Position numbers and translations under genes: made by a program
Source: CAVRXT01 sp963725655
GTDB lineage: Bacteria; Acidobacteriota; Terriglobia; Acidiferrales; UBA7541
Reading direction: 5' to 3'
Length of the DNA: 64,000 bases
Assembly: GCA_963725655.1 (NCBI GenBank)
Contig: CAVRYY010000001.1
Location: 558,001-622,000, forward strand
Notes under the pieces: model-generated
What the model was told of the DNA's origin: nothing
Databases searched by the model: none
The model's input: the letters and a program-made list of their open reading frames with translations, nothing else
Part shown: one piece after another, positions 25,265-34,246 of the stretch
Numbering within the stretch: position 1 is the stretch's first letter
How the letters are laid out: each line of letters begins with the position of its first letter

Positions 25265-27964
25265 ATGGCCCCTATCAGTACAGAAGCAGTCAACCAGCTC
25301 GGTCATACGAGCGAATCGCGCTCCGGAGCAGGAGCCAACCCTCGCACCCAAGCTGTATCCATTGAGATTCCAGTCCTGGTTCGCGGGTCGCGCCGGGTGG
25401 CTTCGGTCCCTGGCCAGCCGGGCAAGTTGGAGCATTTCTCGGAAGAAACCACCACGGTGGTGGTATTCGCGCAGGGCGCGGTGGTGCGGCTGGTTGGAAG
25501 CGCCAAAGCCGGGCAGCTGGTTGGCCTGACGAATCGCCAGACCGGCAAAGAAGCGCTGTGCCGCATCGTGAATATTAAGCACTTCCCGGATACGCGAGGC
25601 TACGTCGAGATCGAATTCAACCATGCGATGAACGGCTTCTGGCAAGACGTCCTTTCGCAAGAAGCTGCGGCGGTTCCGGCAACTCCGACGAAAAATGGAT
25701 CGTCGCCGTTGGATGCGCTGGGCGAGATGTCCGCAGAGCAATTGCTGCGCGCGAACCCGAAAGAGCTCAAGGCTCAGCTGCTCGAGATGGCCGCGCTGTT
25801 GAAGACACCGGCGGAAGAGGTACCCGCTGAGTCATCGGTGGCGCCGGGCACAGCGCAGGGCTTCTGGAAGAGAACCGCTGCGCCCGAAGCGCGACAGCCT
25901 GTTACATCGCCGGAGCCGCCAGCGGCCGTAATCGAAGCCGCGCCCGTCGATCGAGGCAAAGAATCTAGCGAATTGGCCGTGGAAGACTCCGAAGGCGATG
26001 CGCCGCTGGCCGGAATTGCGCAGGTCACCGGGGGCGCAGAGGACCAGCCAGGCGCTACGTCGCCGGAAGCCGATCTTGAGGTGAGCGAAATTGGAGTCAG
26101 CGAATTTGATCTCGCCGCGGACGTCAACAACGCGGCAGTAACGTCTGAAGAAGGGTCGCTCGCGGCAGCGATAGCGGAAGACATGCCAGCAGCAGCCGAA
26201 ACCGGGCAACAGAGCGGAGAAGCGTCTTTGCCCGCTGGCGAATGGCCCCTGGCTTCGTCCTCGGACACACTCATATCCGAGCCGGAAATTTCGTCAGATT
26301 CTTCGCAGGGCACGGCATCTTTCGCCGTCGGACCGCCGTCCGCCGCGGCGGGGGATCTGGATGCAGATTTGGAATCTTTGCTCCAGCCTTTGCATGGACT
26401 GTCGGAATCAAGCGGAGAAGTGATCGCCATCGAAGCTCAAACGCCGGAAGCATGGCCGGCCAGCGAGGCCGAAACCGTTGATCCGCAGCTTGCCGCCGCG
26501 TTGGCGCGACACGAGCAAGACTCGGAAGAACCGGAGCAGGCTGCCGTTCCGGTCGAGAACCTCGATCGAGATGACCTTTCGCCGGAAGACATGTGGAACG
26601 CGGGATCGATCGTCCATTCCAACCTGGATCGTCCATCGGCAGGTAGTTCCGACGCGGATATGCGGGCCTCGGAAGAAAAGACGATGGAAAATACCCGGCT
26701 GGCGGAGCTGAAGGCTGCATTAGTGACCCCATCCGCTGCGGCAGCGATGCGCGAGGATGATTTCCCTGTGCGCACGCTGGGGACGGAGCCGGCCACCCAA
26801 GCGCTTTCTCTGGAAAGCGTCTGGAGCCTGTTTCGCAGCCTGAACAAAAGTGTGCCGGCGACCGCAAACGAATCGGAACACGACGCGGCATCGCTCAAGC
26901 TTTTTGCATCGGGCGCTATTGCGGATGTGCGCCAAGTGGAGTCTGAATCTGCCCGCGCCGCCGAACCTGGCGCCAGCCACACGGATGGGGTGACGAACGC
27001 GCACCCGCGCCAGGAAGCGCACGGGCGAGCCAAGGTTTCTGGTGCAGATGAATCCGCCGATCGGGGCGAGAGCGAAGATGAATCCGAGAGCAGCCAGGAA
27101 TCCGCGGCGGATCACCATGTACACGCCTCTGATTCCGGCCACGACGAAGAAGATGAAACGGACGAAGCGGCGCCCCAGAACAGTGAAGCCGAAGACGATG
27201 AAGATTCGTCGCCCCCCAATGCTGAACAGCATCCGCGCAAACCAGACATAGTGCCGCAATGGTATTCCACCAATCCCGCGGCAGCGGCCGCCAGCAAGCC
27301 TTGGAGCGCGCCGAGCGGCACCGCGGTGCAGGGCACGATGGCCCCTACGCTGGCAAAACGTGAAACCGGCGGAAAGAGTATTTTGGCTCACGCGGTGGCT
27401 ACGCTGGTTCTTCTTGCGGCCGGGGCCGCTGCGTTTCACACTTTGCGTCCGTCGGTTTCGTATTTGATGAGGCCGCCGGCAGCGCCACCTGCGGTAGACC
27501 CCGACGAAAACGCCGCGGCGAGAGATGCAGCGGTTGCGTCGTTATCGGTTCCTCCGCTGCCCGCGGATATTCAAGCGCGCGTGGCGAAGACGGCCCCAGG
27601 CGGTACCGCCAAGCCCGCCGAGGCCGCGTCCGGCAGCTCTGGAGTTACGCCAGTCCCGGTTCCCGGGGGCACATCCGCGCCGCTGCGCGTCGGTGAAGGT
27701 GTACGGTCGCCGCGGGTGCTCAGCAAAATTCAGCCGATCGTGCCATACGCGGCGAGCGCATCCGGAATCGGCGGGGATGTGATCCTGAGCGTGGTGGTGG
27801 ATAACGGCGGGCGAGTCGCTACTGCGCGAGTGGTGTCCGGTCCTGGAGTGCTGCGCAATGCGGCGCTGGAAGCGGTTCGGCAGTGGGAATATGAACCCGC
27901 GCTGCAGAATGGGCGGCCGGTGGCGGTACAGATTTACGTGACCGTGAATTTCCCACGTCACTGA
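25265..27964 (+). CDS. Large TonB-family protein: PilZ-like N-terminus, long acidic region, one TM, TonB C-terminal domain
   Basis: This 899-aa protein has four parts. Residues about 25-130 (SIEIPVLVRGSRR, then TTTVVVFAQGAVVRLVG, LTNRQTGKEALCRIVN, YVEIEFNHAMNGFW) resemble a PilZ-type barrel. Residues about 130-700 are acidic, Ala/Glu/Ser-rich and low in complexity. A single membrane segment spans about 709-725 (HAVATLVLLAAGAAAF). The periplasmic end has a Pro-rich stretch and a TonB C-terminal domain (about 815-898: GGDVILSVVVDNGGRVATARVVSG, EAVRQWEYEPAL). Classical TonB has only a short cytoplasmic tail, so the roughly 700-residue cytoplasmic part is exceptional. It may couple a cytoplasmic signal to outer-membrane transport or act as a scaffold. 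No ExbB/ExbD is seen in the window. Confidence 0.8.
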   Translation: MAPISTEAVNQLGHTSESRSGAGANPRTQAVSIEIPVLVRGSRRVASVPGQPGKLEHFSEETTTVVVFAQGAVVRLVGSAKAGQLVGLTNRQTGKEALCRIVNIKHFPDTRGYVEIEFNHAMNGFWQDVLSQEAAAVPATPTKNGSSPLDALGEMSAEQLLRANPKELKAQLLEMAALLKTPAEEVPAESSVAPGTAQGFWKRTAAPEARQPVTSPEPPAAVIEAAPVDRGKESSELAVEDSEGDAPLAGIAQVTGGAEDQPGATSPEADLEVSEIGVSEFDLAADVNNAAVTSEEGSLAAAIAEDMPAAAETGQQSGEASLPAGEWPLASSSDTLISEPEISSDSSQGTASFAVGPPSAAAGDLDADLESLLQPLHGLSESSGEVIAIEAQTPEAWPASEAETVDPQLAAALARHEQDSEEPEQAAVPVENLDRDDLSPEDMWNAGSIVHSNLDRPSAGSSDADMRASEEKTMENTRLAELKAALVTPSAAAAMREDDFPVRTLGTEPATQALSLESVWSLFRSLNKSVPATANESEHDAASLKLFASGAIADVRQVESESARAAEPGASHTDGVTNAHPRQEAHGRAKVSGADESADRGESEDESESSQESAADHHVHASDSGHDEEDETDEAAPQNSEAEDDEDSSPPNAEQHPRKPDIVPQWYSTNPAAAAASKPWSAPSGTAVQGTMAPTLAKRETGGKSILAHAVATLVLLAAGAAAFHTLRPSVSYLMRPPAAPPAVDPDENAAARDAAVASLSVPPLPADIQARVAKTAPGGTAKPAEAASGSSGVTPVPVPGGTSAPLRVGEGVRSPRVLSKIQPIVPYAASASGIGGDVILSVVVDNGGRVATARVVSGPGVLRNAALEAVRQWEYEPALQNGRPVAVQIYVTVNFPRH

Positions 27965-28149
27965 GATCCGATCTCTTGACCCGTTGACGCCATCATGGAA
28001 GCATGCTGACAGCGTAATTTGAAGTATTATTACCAACATGTAACCATCTATTATATATAGAGTAAATCACCCAAAAGTTGCATTGAAGCTTCCGCCGCCG
28101 TTGACGCCACCACCGAACTGCCCCTAACATCCTCTCCGGAACTTTATTC

Positions 28150-29457
28150 ATGGGCCCAACCTCATTTAAGGAGCAGCCGTTCTGGGCGGACACGCTGCAA
28201 ATGCCTGCGGGCAGCGTGCAGCCGCTTCCCGAGAAGGTCGACGTCGCGGTGGTGGGCGCTGGATTCACCGGTCTTTCCGCTGCACGCACCCTGGCCCAGC
28301 GGCGGGTTCGCGTTGCCGTCCTCGAGGCGGAATCGATTGGCTGGGGCGCGAGCTCCCGTAATGGAGGCATGGTTCTCACCGGGCTGAAGCTGGGCGTTGA
28401 GGAGTTGCGCGAGAAATACGGCGACCAAGCCGCGCGCCGAATGTTTGCCGCTTCAGTAGCTTCGATCGATTGCGTCGAACGCATCGTTAAAGAAGAAAAC
28501 ATCTCGTGCGATTTCGAACGTTGCGGGCACCTCGAAGTCGCCTGGAAGAAATCCCATTTCGATCGCTTTCGTCGCTCCGCCGACATTCTGGAAAGGGAAT
28601 TCAACTATCACGTCGACGTCGTGCCGCAGTTAGGCCTGGACGTGGAAATCGGCTCCAAAATATTCTACGGCGGCCTGGTGGACCATTTGAGCGCCGGCGT
28701 GAACCCTGCGCGGTACGTTTCCGGCCTGGCTCGGGCGGCGCAACGGGCGGGCGCAGAGATCCACGATCGCTGCCGGGTGGAAAAAATCGAGCGACTCGCG
28801 GGCGAAGCGGGAGCAAAACCGTTTCGCTTGACCACTTCGCGCGGCGCGTTGGTTGCTAACGAGGTGTTTATCGCCACCGGCGGTTACACCACGCCGGTTA
28901 CTCCCGCCATCAAGAAGCGCGTCATCCCGATCGGGTCGTTCATCATTGTTACCGAGCCGCTTTCCGAGGAACTGGCCGCACGCGCCAGCCCGCGTAACCG
29001 GATGATTTACGATTCCAAGAATTTCCTGTGGTATTGGAGGCTCACGCCAGACCGGCGCATGCTGTTTGGCGGCCGCGCCGCATTTTTCCCGGAAACGCCG
29101 CGCACCATTCGCCGTAGCGCGGAGATTCTTCGCGAGGCCATGCTGCAAACCTATCCCTACCTGCGGGAGACAAGGACCGAGTACGCCTGGGGCGGCACGC
29201 TGGACTTTACCTTCGACGTCCTGCCCCACGCAGGCACCATTGATGGCATGCACTACGCGATCGGATACGCCGGCCACGGCGTAGCCATGGCCACCTACCT
29301 GGGCCAAAAGATGGCAGAGCAGATGGCCGGCGGCCGCGACGCCAATCCATTTTTCGATGTCCCATTCCCCGGCGCCCCGCTCGGCCTATACTCCGGTACC
29401 CCCTGGTTTCTCCCCTTGGCCGGCGCCTACTACAAACTGAAAGACTGGCTCTCCTGA
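28150..29457 (+). CDS. FAD-dependent amine oxidase, DAO family (PuuB/sarcosine oxidase-like)
   Basis: This 435-aa flavoprotein has the N-terminal FAD motif VDVAVVGAGFTGLSAARTLA and the glycine-rich segment IGWGASSRNGGM, characteristic of the gamma-glutamylputrescine-oxidase and sarcosine/dimethylglycine oxidase-like group. Later landmarks are VFIATGGYTTPVTPAIKKR and the C-terminal HYAIGYAGHGVAMATYLG. It probably oxidises a secondary or primary amine and passes electrons to oxygen or a carrier. The 185-bp upstream gap is unusually A/T-rich around 28,015-28,075 and may hold the promoter. Two SDR genes follow on the same strand. Confidence 0.85.
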   Translation: MGPTSFKEQPFWADTLQMPAGSVQPLPEKVDVAVVGAGFTGLSAARTLAQRRVRVAVLEAESIGWGASSRNGGMVLTGLKLGVEELREKYGDQAARRMFAASVASIDCVERIVKEENISCDFERCGHLEVAWKKSHFDRFRRSADILEREFNYHVDVVPQLGLDVEIGSKIFYGGLVDHLSAGVNPARYVSGLARAAQRAGAEIHDRCRVEKIERLAGEAGAKPFRLTTSRGALVANEVFIATGGYTTPVTPAIKKRVIPIGSFIIVTEPLSEELAARASPRNRMIYDSKNFLWYWRLTPDRRMLFGGRAAFFPETPRTIRRSAEILREAMLQTYPYLRETRTEYAWGGTLDFTFDVLPHAGTIDGMHYAIGYAGHGVAMATYLGQKMAEQMAGGRDANPFFDVPFPGAPLGLYSGTPWFLPLAGAYYKLKDWLS

Positions 29458-29558
29458 CCGACAATGTTCGCTTCGCGGTGACCCGCTACCCCACTGTGTA
29501 GCGTCCACGCAAACAGATATACTCTGGCGTCACAAGAGAATTGAGAGAAGGAAATTCG

Positions 29559-30314
29559 ATGCGCGGACTGCAAGGCAAACGAATCCTGATCACCGGCGGC
29601 GCCAGCGGCATTGGCGCGGCCACCGCCGCGCGCTTCCTCGAAGAAGGCTCGGTGGTCTGCATCCTTGACTCCAGCGCCCCGGGCCGCGCAAAAATCATCC
29701 GCGAATTACCGGCGCTAACCGCGGCGCTGCCCTGTGACGTGACCGTTTCAAGCGAAGTGCAACAAGCGGTATCGCAAGCGGTCGCCAAAATGGGCGCGAT
29801 CGACGTCCTGGTGAACAATGCGGGAATCAGCATCCGCCACAATTTTCTGGAGATCACCTCAGCAGAATGGAACCGCGTGCTCTCCGTAAATCTAACCGGA
29901 GTGTTCAACGTTGCGCAGCAAACCGCGCAGCACATGGTCCAGCGCGGCGGCCCAGGCGTGATTTTGCAGATGGCCTCGACTAATGCGTTCCTGGGCCACA
30001 AATTTTACGCCGACTACAACGCCACCAAGGCCGGCGTGGTGCAACTTACCCGCACCATGGCTCTGGAACTGGCCCCACACATCCGCGTGAACGCAGTAGC
30101 GCCGGGCTATGTGATGACCCCGATGCAGCGCGCCGAATACACCGACGAAATGCTCGAAGAGGTAAACCAGAAAATTCCCCTGGGCCGCCACGCCCAGCCG
30201 GAGGAGGTAGCTGGATTGTTCGCCTATTTGGCGTCGGACGACGCGGCCTACATCACCGGCCAGATCTACGCGATCGACGGCGGCGAATCGGCCGGGGGAC
30301 TGGCGAGCCGATGA
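29559..30314 (+). CDS. Short-chain dehydrogenase/reductase
   Basis: This 251-aa classical SDR has cofactor motif TGGASGIG, DVLVNNAG, a catalytic Ser in QMASTNAFL and YNATK. The C-terminal strand IYAIDGGESAGG matches the family. The ATG at 29559 follows GAAGGAA and is preferred over an in-frame TTG 18 bases upstream. It overlaps the next SDR gene by 4 bases, so the pair is co-translated. The substrate is unknown. The position after an amine oxidase suggests oxidation of a hydroxy or carbonyl intermediate, as inference. Confidence 0.9.
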   Translation: MRGLQGKRILITGGASGIGAATAARFLEEGSVVCILDSSAPGRAKIIRELPALTAALPCDVTVSSEVQQAVSQAVAKMGAIDVLVNNAGISIRHNFLEITSAEWNRVLSVNLTGVFNVAQQTAQHMVQRGGPGVILQMASTNAFLGHKFYADYNATKAGVVQLTRTMALELAPHIRVNAVAPGYVMTPMQRAEYTDEMLEEVNQKIPLGRHAQPEEVAGLFAYLASDDAAYITGQIYAIDGGESAGGLASR

Positions 30315-31108
30315 TGTCCACGCAGCCATCGGGCAACGAGACACCCTCCGGCCGGCTGCGCGGGAAAATTGCCATCATTACCGGCGGCGCTTCAGGAATC
30401 GGCCGCGCTTCTGCGTTGCTCTTCGCGCGTGAATCCGCCGCGGTCGCCATCGTCGACGTGAATCGCGAAAAAGGGGCGGAAGTGGCTGCCGAAATTGTGG
30501 CTACCGGCGGACGCGCCATCGCGATTTGTGCCGACGTGACCAGCGAAGCGGATTGCCGGCATGCCATCGAAACCGTGGTGCGCGAATTCGGCGGCCTGCA
30601 CATTTTATTCAACAATGCCGGGATCATTCGCCGCGCCACGGTGCTCGAAACCAGTGAAGCGGATTGGGACCGGCTGCTGGAAGTAAACCTGAAATCGGTC
30701 TTCCTGCTGTCGCGGGCCGCGATTCCTGTAATGGTCGTGGGCGGAGGCGGGTCGATCGTCAACAGCGCGTCGGGCTGGGGACTATCGGCGGGACCAATGG
30801 CGGCAGCCTACTGCGCATCGAAAGGCGCGGTAGTCCAATTAACGCGGGCGATGGCGATCGATCACGGCGCGCAGAACGTTCGGTGCAATTGTGTTTGTGC
30901 GGGAGACACGGATACCCCAATGCTCCGCGAGGAAGCGCGCCAACTCCACCAGTCCGAGCAAGAATTTCGAACCGAGGCCGTTCGCCGCCCGCTGGGCCGC
31001 GTCGGCACAGTGGAGGAAATTGCGAGAGCCGCGCTATATCTGGCGAGCGACACCTCCGCTTTCACCACCGGAACAACGTTGGTTGTGGATGGCGGCGGGC
31101 TGGCCTAG
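30311..31108 (+). CDS. Short-chain dehydrogenase/reductase, second copy
   Basis: This 265-aa classical SDR has TGGASGIG, DVNREKGAE (an acidic residue after strand 2, favouring NAD), LFNNAGI, catalytic Ser in IVNSASGWG and YCASK. The C-terminus is FTTGTTLVVDGGGLA. It starts within the stop of the preceding SDR (ATGA overlap). The two SDRs are similar in type but not close duplicates. It is probably the third gene of a DAO-SDR-SDR operon continued by the ProC-like gene 58 bases on. Confidence 0.9.
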   Translation: MMSTQPSGNETPSGRLRGKIAIITGGASGIGRASALLFARESAAVAIVDVNREKGAEVAAEIVATGGRAIAICADVTSEADCRHAIETVVREFGGLHILFNNAGIIRRATVLETSEADWDRLLEVNLKSVFLLSRAAIPVMVVGGGGSIVNSASGWGLSAGPMAAAYCASKGAVVQLTRAMAIDHGAQNVRCNCVCAGDTDTPMLREEARQLHQSEQEFRTEAVRRPLGRVGTVEEIARAALYLASDTSAFTTGTTLVVDGGGLA

Positions 31109-31166
31109 CTTCGCAATTCTTGTTTGCCGTCGGTTCAGCGCTCGGTGCTAACGGTTGAGAGGATCG

Positions 31167-32009
31167 ATGAGGAAGCGCACCAAAAAATCGAGCGGTCCCC
31201 CGACCATCGTCTTCGTGGGCGGCGGCAGACTGACCCAGGCCATGGTCGCAGGCCTTACCCACCGCTCATCCGCGGGGCCCAAGAAAGCCCTGGCCAAATT
31301 TGAGCTGATCGTTCACGACCGTCACGCCGACAAACTGCGCGTTCTGCGCCGTCTGGGCGCGAAAACCGAATCGAACCTCCAGCGTGCCGTGGACGCCGCG
31401 GATATGTTGCTGATCGCGGTGCGTCCAGACTCGGTTGCAACTTTGCTAGCCGGCCTGAACCTGGGAGGGCGCTCGCTATTAGTAGTGAGCCTCGCCGCAG
31501 GAATCTCGATCGAGCGCCTGCGTCGTGAAGTCGGGCCGCCGGCGAGATGGGCCCGCGCGATGCCCAGCCCCGCGTGCCGCACCGGCCACGGCCTCACCGC
31601 CCTGGCATTTGACGCGGCGCTCCCCCCGGCTGATCGGAAAGAAATTCGCGCTCTATTCGCCGTTCTGGGAAATGTGATGGAGATCCCGGAAGAGTTGTTC
31701 GACGTTTTCATGGTCACCTACTCGCCGATCCACGGGTACCACGCCTTGGCGGCTCTCGCCGCAGCGGGTACGCGCCTCGGTCTCGATCCAACCGCAGCGT
31801 TCACCGCCGCCACCCACGCTCTGGCCGACGGCCTCGTCGCCCTCCGCGATAGCGGCACGTCAGTCGACGCGCTGCTCAAGGAAGCAGCCACGCCGGGCGG
31901 AATCTCCGTGGCGATCGCCGCGAGCAAGCACTCGTCCGGCTACTCTGCAATGATCGAGCGCGCCCTACAGGCCGGAATTGACCGGGCCAGGTCGATGGCC
32001 GAGGAGTGA
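31167..32009 (+). CDS. Pyrroline-5-carboxylate reductase family protein
   Basis: This 280-aa NAD(P)-dependent reductase is of the ProC type. The N-terminal Rossmann motif is IVFVGGGRLTQAMVAGL. VDAADMLLIAVRP and LLVVSLAAGISIERLR follow, then WARAMPSPACRTGHGLTAL. The C-terminal dimerisation domain holds LLKEAATPGGISVAIA, matching the family's TPGG motif. It may make proline or reduce a related cyclic imine. The upstream amine oxidase and SDRs make the latter thinkable. The ATG at 31167 is preceded by GAGAGGATCG, and the TTG 12 bases earlier is less likely. Confidence 0.85.
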   Translation: MRKRTKKSSGPPTIVFVGGGRLTQAMVAGLTHRSSAGPKKALAKFELIVHDRHADKLRVLRRLGAKTESNLQRAVDAADMLLIAVRPDSVATLLAGLNLGGRSLLVVSLAAGISIERLRREVGPPARWARAMPSPACRTGHGLTALAFDAALPPADRKEIRALFAVLGNVMEIPEELFDVFMVTYSPIHGYHALAALAAAGTRLGLDPTAAFTAATHALADGLVALRDSGTSVDALLKEAATPGGISVAIAASKHSSGYSAMIERALQAGIDRARSMAEE

Positions 32010-32071
32010 TATCGCGAGGCAGGCGGCCACGCCGGCGAGGCGGCAATTCGGCAACGCCGCTTTTCGCGCTA

Positions 32072-32100
32072 TTGCGCACGGACCTCGCCTGGCTTACAAT
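32072..32100 (+). promoter_or_regulatory. Sigma-70-type promoter of the pqq operon
   Basis: TTGCGC (32072-32077) and TACAAT (32095-32100) are separated by 17 bases. Transcription would start near 32107, about 27 bases before pqqA. A tandem decamer repeat (TTATTCGATG twice, 32101-32120) covers the predicted start. Confidence 0.5.
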
Positions 32101-32133
32101 TTATTCGATGTTATTCGATGGAGGGTCTTTCAA

Positions 32134-32211
32134 ATGGAATGGACCACGCCTAGCTTCGAAGAGATCAGCCTCAACTGCGAAATTAGCTCTTACTCCAGCG
32201 CCGAAATCTAA
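32134..32211 (+). CDS. pqqA: PQQ precursor peptide PqqA
   Basis: This 25-residue peptide is the ribosomal substrate from which PQQ is cut. It begins MEWTTPSFEEISLNCE. The two residues that become PQQ are at the canonical spacing and numbers, Glu16 and Tyr20 (EISSY). The N-terminal W-x-x-P pattern agrees with known PqqA. GGAGGG lies 10 bases upstream of the ATG. PqqE joins Glu and Tyr, PqqD presents the peptide, and PqqB/PqqC finish the cofactor; all four follow directly. The five residues after Tyr20 (SSAEI) differ from the common Cys/Asn/Arg-containing ends. Confidence 0.92.
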   Translation: MEWTTPSFEEISLNCEISSYSSAEI

Positions 32212-32220
32212 AGTTTTCCA

Positions 32221-33162
32221 GTGCGGGTAAAAATCCTTGGCTCGGCAGCGGGCGGAGGATTCCCGCAGTGGAATTGTGCCTGCCGGAACTGCAGTGGAGT
32301 CCGGAGCGGCGCGGTCCGCGCCAGGGCGCGTTCGCAAACCCAAGTGGCCGTCTCCCAGGCCGGACGGAGATGGTGTCTGCTCAACGCCTCGCCGGATCTC
32401 CGTTCGCAAATTCTGAATTCCCAGGAAATACGGCCCCGCGCGGGCACGCGCGATTCTCCGATCGCTTCGGTTGCGGTCACTGGCGCCGACGTCGACCAAG
32501 TGGCGGGTCTTCTACACTTACGCGAGTTTCAGCCTCTGCAAATCTACGCCACCGAATCGGTGCGCCAAATTCTCAGCGAAGGAAATTCGATTTTTCGGGC
32601 GCTGCAGCAGGTACCCAACCAAGCGTCCTGGCGCGCGCTTCCAGTAAACCAGGAATTCCTTCTCGATTGCGGCGACTCGCGCTCTGACGGCTTTACCTGC
32701 GAATCGTTTTCGATCGCCGGCGATTTTCCTGCGTACGCGTGCGGGATGACCGGCAGCAACGCGCGCGCGGGACTACAGGGCAATGAAGCGGTCGTGTGGT
32801 TGGTATTGGAATCCGCTGCGGGGAAGAAACTGGCGTACATGCCCAACGTGGCGAAGATGGAAGATTCCTGGCTTGCGCGGCTCGACGCGTGCGACATCCT
32901 CTTGTTCGATGGCACGTTTTGGGACGATGATGAATTGATCCGTATACGCGGGGGAGGGAAGAGCGCCCGGGAGATGGGACACATTCCGATATCCGGCACG
33001 GAGGGGACCCTGGAGAAGTTTTCCAAGCTCACGCATTTGCGGAAGATTTATATTCACGTGAACAACACCAATCCGATCCTCGATGAAGACAGCCGCGAAC
33101 GCCGGCAGGTGGCCGCGGCGGGCTGGGAAATCGCCGAAGATGGATGGGACTTGGAACTGTGA
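32221..33162 (+). CDS. pqqB: PQQ biosynthesis protein PqqB
   Basis: This 313-aa metallo-beta-lactamase-fold protein is thought to hydroxylate the tyrosine-derived part in PQQ formation. The start is GTG at 32221 (RVKILGSAAGGGFPQWNC), exactly where family members begin. The CxCxxC-like segment NCACRNCSG is conserved. Other landmarks are NASPDLRSQIL, ADVDQVAGLLHLRE, MGHIPISG and YIHVNNTNPIL. Length is normal. It starts 9 bases after the pqqA stop, without a clear ribosome-binding site, and overlaps pqqC. Confidence 0.95.
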   Translation: MRVKILGSAAGGGFPQWNCACRNCSGVRSGAVRARARSQTQVAVSQAGRRWCLLNASPDLRSQILNSQEIRPRAGTRDSPIASVAVTGADVDQVAGLLHLREFQPLQIYATESVRQILSEGNSIFRALQQVPNQASWRALPVNQEFLLDCGDSRSDGFTCESFSIAGDFPAYACGMTGSNARAGLQGNEAVVWLVLESAAGKKLAYMPNVAKMEDSWLARLDACDILLFDGTFWDDDELIRIRGGGKSAREMGHIPISGTEGTLEKFSKLTHLRKIYIHVNNTNPILDEDSRERRQVAAAGWEIAEDGWDLEL

Positions 33163-33968
33163 CCAAAGTGGCCGACGCGGACGCGAAAACTAGCGTGGTT
33201 CTCACCCCCGCCGAACTGGAAGCGCGCCTGCGCCAGATCGGCGCCGAACGCTATCATCACCAGCATCCTTTCCACTTGTTGATGCATGAGGGCAAACTTT
33301 CACGCGGCCAGATGCAGGCCTGGGCGCTGAATCGCTACTATTACCAAAGCCAGATTCCCATCAAGGACGCGACGATTCTGGCGCGGACCCAGGATCCGGA
33401 ACTGCGCCGTGCATGGCGCTCGCGAATCATCGATCACGATGGCGACGCCGATGGCGGTGGCAGCGCGCGCGCAGCCGGACGTCCAGGCGGCATTGAGAAA
33501 TGGCTGGCGCTGGTCGAAGCGGCAGGCGTGCCGCGCGAGCAGGCGGTCGGTTACCAAGGCGTTTTGCCGGCGGTGCGCTACGCGGTGGATGCCTACATTC
33601 AGTTCGTGGCGAGGAAATCCCTGTTGGAGGCGGTGGCGTCTTCTCTGACCGAGATGTTTGCCGGTTCGCTGATTGCGCTGCGCATAGATTCTCTGCGCAG
33701 ACACTATCCGTGGCTGGTGCCCGGGCTGGCGTACTTCGAAGGGCGCATCACCCAGGCGCCGGCCGACGCGGCGTTCGCGCTCCGGTGGGCGACCGAACAC
33801 GCGAGAACGCGCGAGGAACAGGAATTGGTTTGCGACGCCCTGCGCGCCAAGTGCGACATTCTGTGGGCGCAGCTCGACGCTTTGTATTTCGCCTACGTCG
33901 AACCGGGCTGGCCTCCTCCGGGCGCCTTTCGGCCCGAAGATTCAGTGCGCGAGGGACTGACCAAATAA
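33144..33968 (+). CDS. pqqC: Pyrroloquinoline-quinone synthase PqqC
   Basis: This enzyme catalyses the last step of PQQ synthesis, an oxygen-dependent cyclisation and eight-electron oxidation. It has the all-helical TENA/PqqC fold. Key segments are YHHQHPFHLLMHEGKLS, WALNRYYYQSQIPIKDA, RIIDHDGD, EMFAGSLIALRIDS and the C-terminal CDILWAQLDALYFAY. Of two starts, the ATG at 33144 gives 274 aa. The GTG at 33159 would give 269 aa and a 4-base overlap with the pqqB stop. The stop overlaps the pqqD start by one base. Confidence 0.95.
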   Translation: MGLGTVTKVADADAKTSVVLTPAELEARLRQIGAERYHHQHPFHLLMHEGKLSRGQMQAWALNRYYYQSQIPIKDATILARTQDPELRRAWRSRIIDHDGDADGGGSARAAGRPGGIEKWLALVEAAGVPREQAVGYQGVLPAVRYAVDAYIQFVARKSLLEAVASSLTEMFAGSLIALRIDSLRRHYPWLVPGLAYFEGRITQAPADAAFALRWATEHARTREEQELVCDALRAKCDILWAQLDALYFAYVEPGWPPPGAFRPEDSVREGLTK

Positions 33969-34246
33969 TGCCGCCTGAACTCGAACAACGTCCGCGCCTT
34001 GCCCCGGGATGCAGGCTGAGCGAGATGCCTGGCCAGGCCGCCACGCTGATGATGCCGGAAAGCGCGCTGCAGCTGAAGGGCCCGGGCCTGAAGATCATCC
34101 AGTTGTGCGACGGCAAGCGCACCGTTGCGGATATCATCCACATTTTGCACAAGGCATTTCCGGAAGCGCAGGTGGAGCGCGTGCAAAAGGACATCGTCGA
34201 GTTTCTGAAAACACTGCACGGCCGCCGGGCAGTGGATTTCGAGTGA
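33968..34246 (+). CDS. pqqD: PqqA-binding chaperone PqqD
   Basis: This 92-aa RiPP recognition element binds the PqqA peptide and delivers it to the radical-SAM enzyme PqqE. The protein begins PPELEQRPRLAPGCRL. It carries LMMPESALQLKGPGLKIIQLCDG, the wing and strand region, then a helix TVADIIHILHKAF and a C-terminal helix VQKDIVEFLKTL. This is the canonical PqqD pattern. The ATG overlaps the pqqC stop (TAATG) and its own stop overlaps the pqqE start (TGATG), which indicates tight translational coupling. Confidence 0.93.
   Translation: MPPELEQRPRLAPGCRLSEMPGQAATLMMPESALQLKGPGLKIIQLCDGKRTVADIIHILHKAFPEAQVERVQKDIVEFLKTLHGRRAVDFE

Noticed and set aside
25774..26430. Minus-strand frame opposite the TonB-like gene
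   Set aside because: It is Ser/Ala-rich because it mirrors the acidic repeat region; it has no start signals.
31978..32211. 77-codon frame ending in pqqA
   Set aside because: The long frame begins inside the proC-like gene; the ATG at 32134 with GGAGGG gives the true 25-aa precursor.
33500..34246. 248-codon frame containing pqqD
   Set aside because: Only the last 92 codons match PqqD; the upstream part is antisense-like filler within pqqC.
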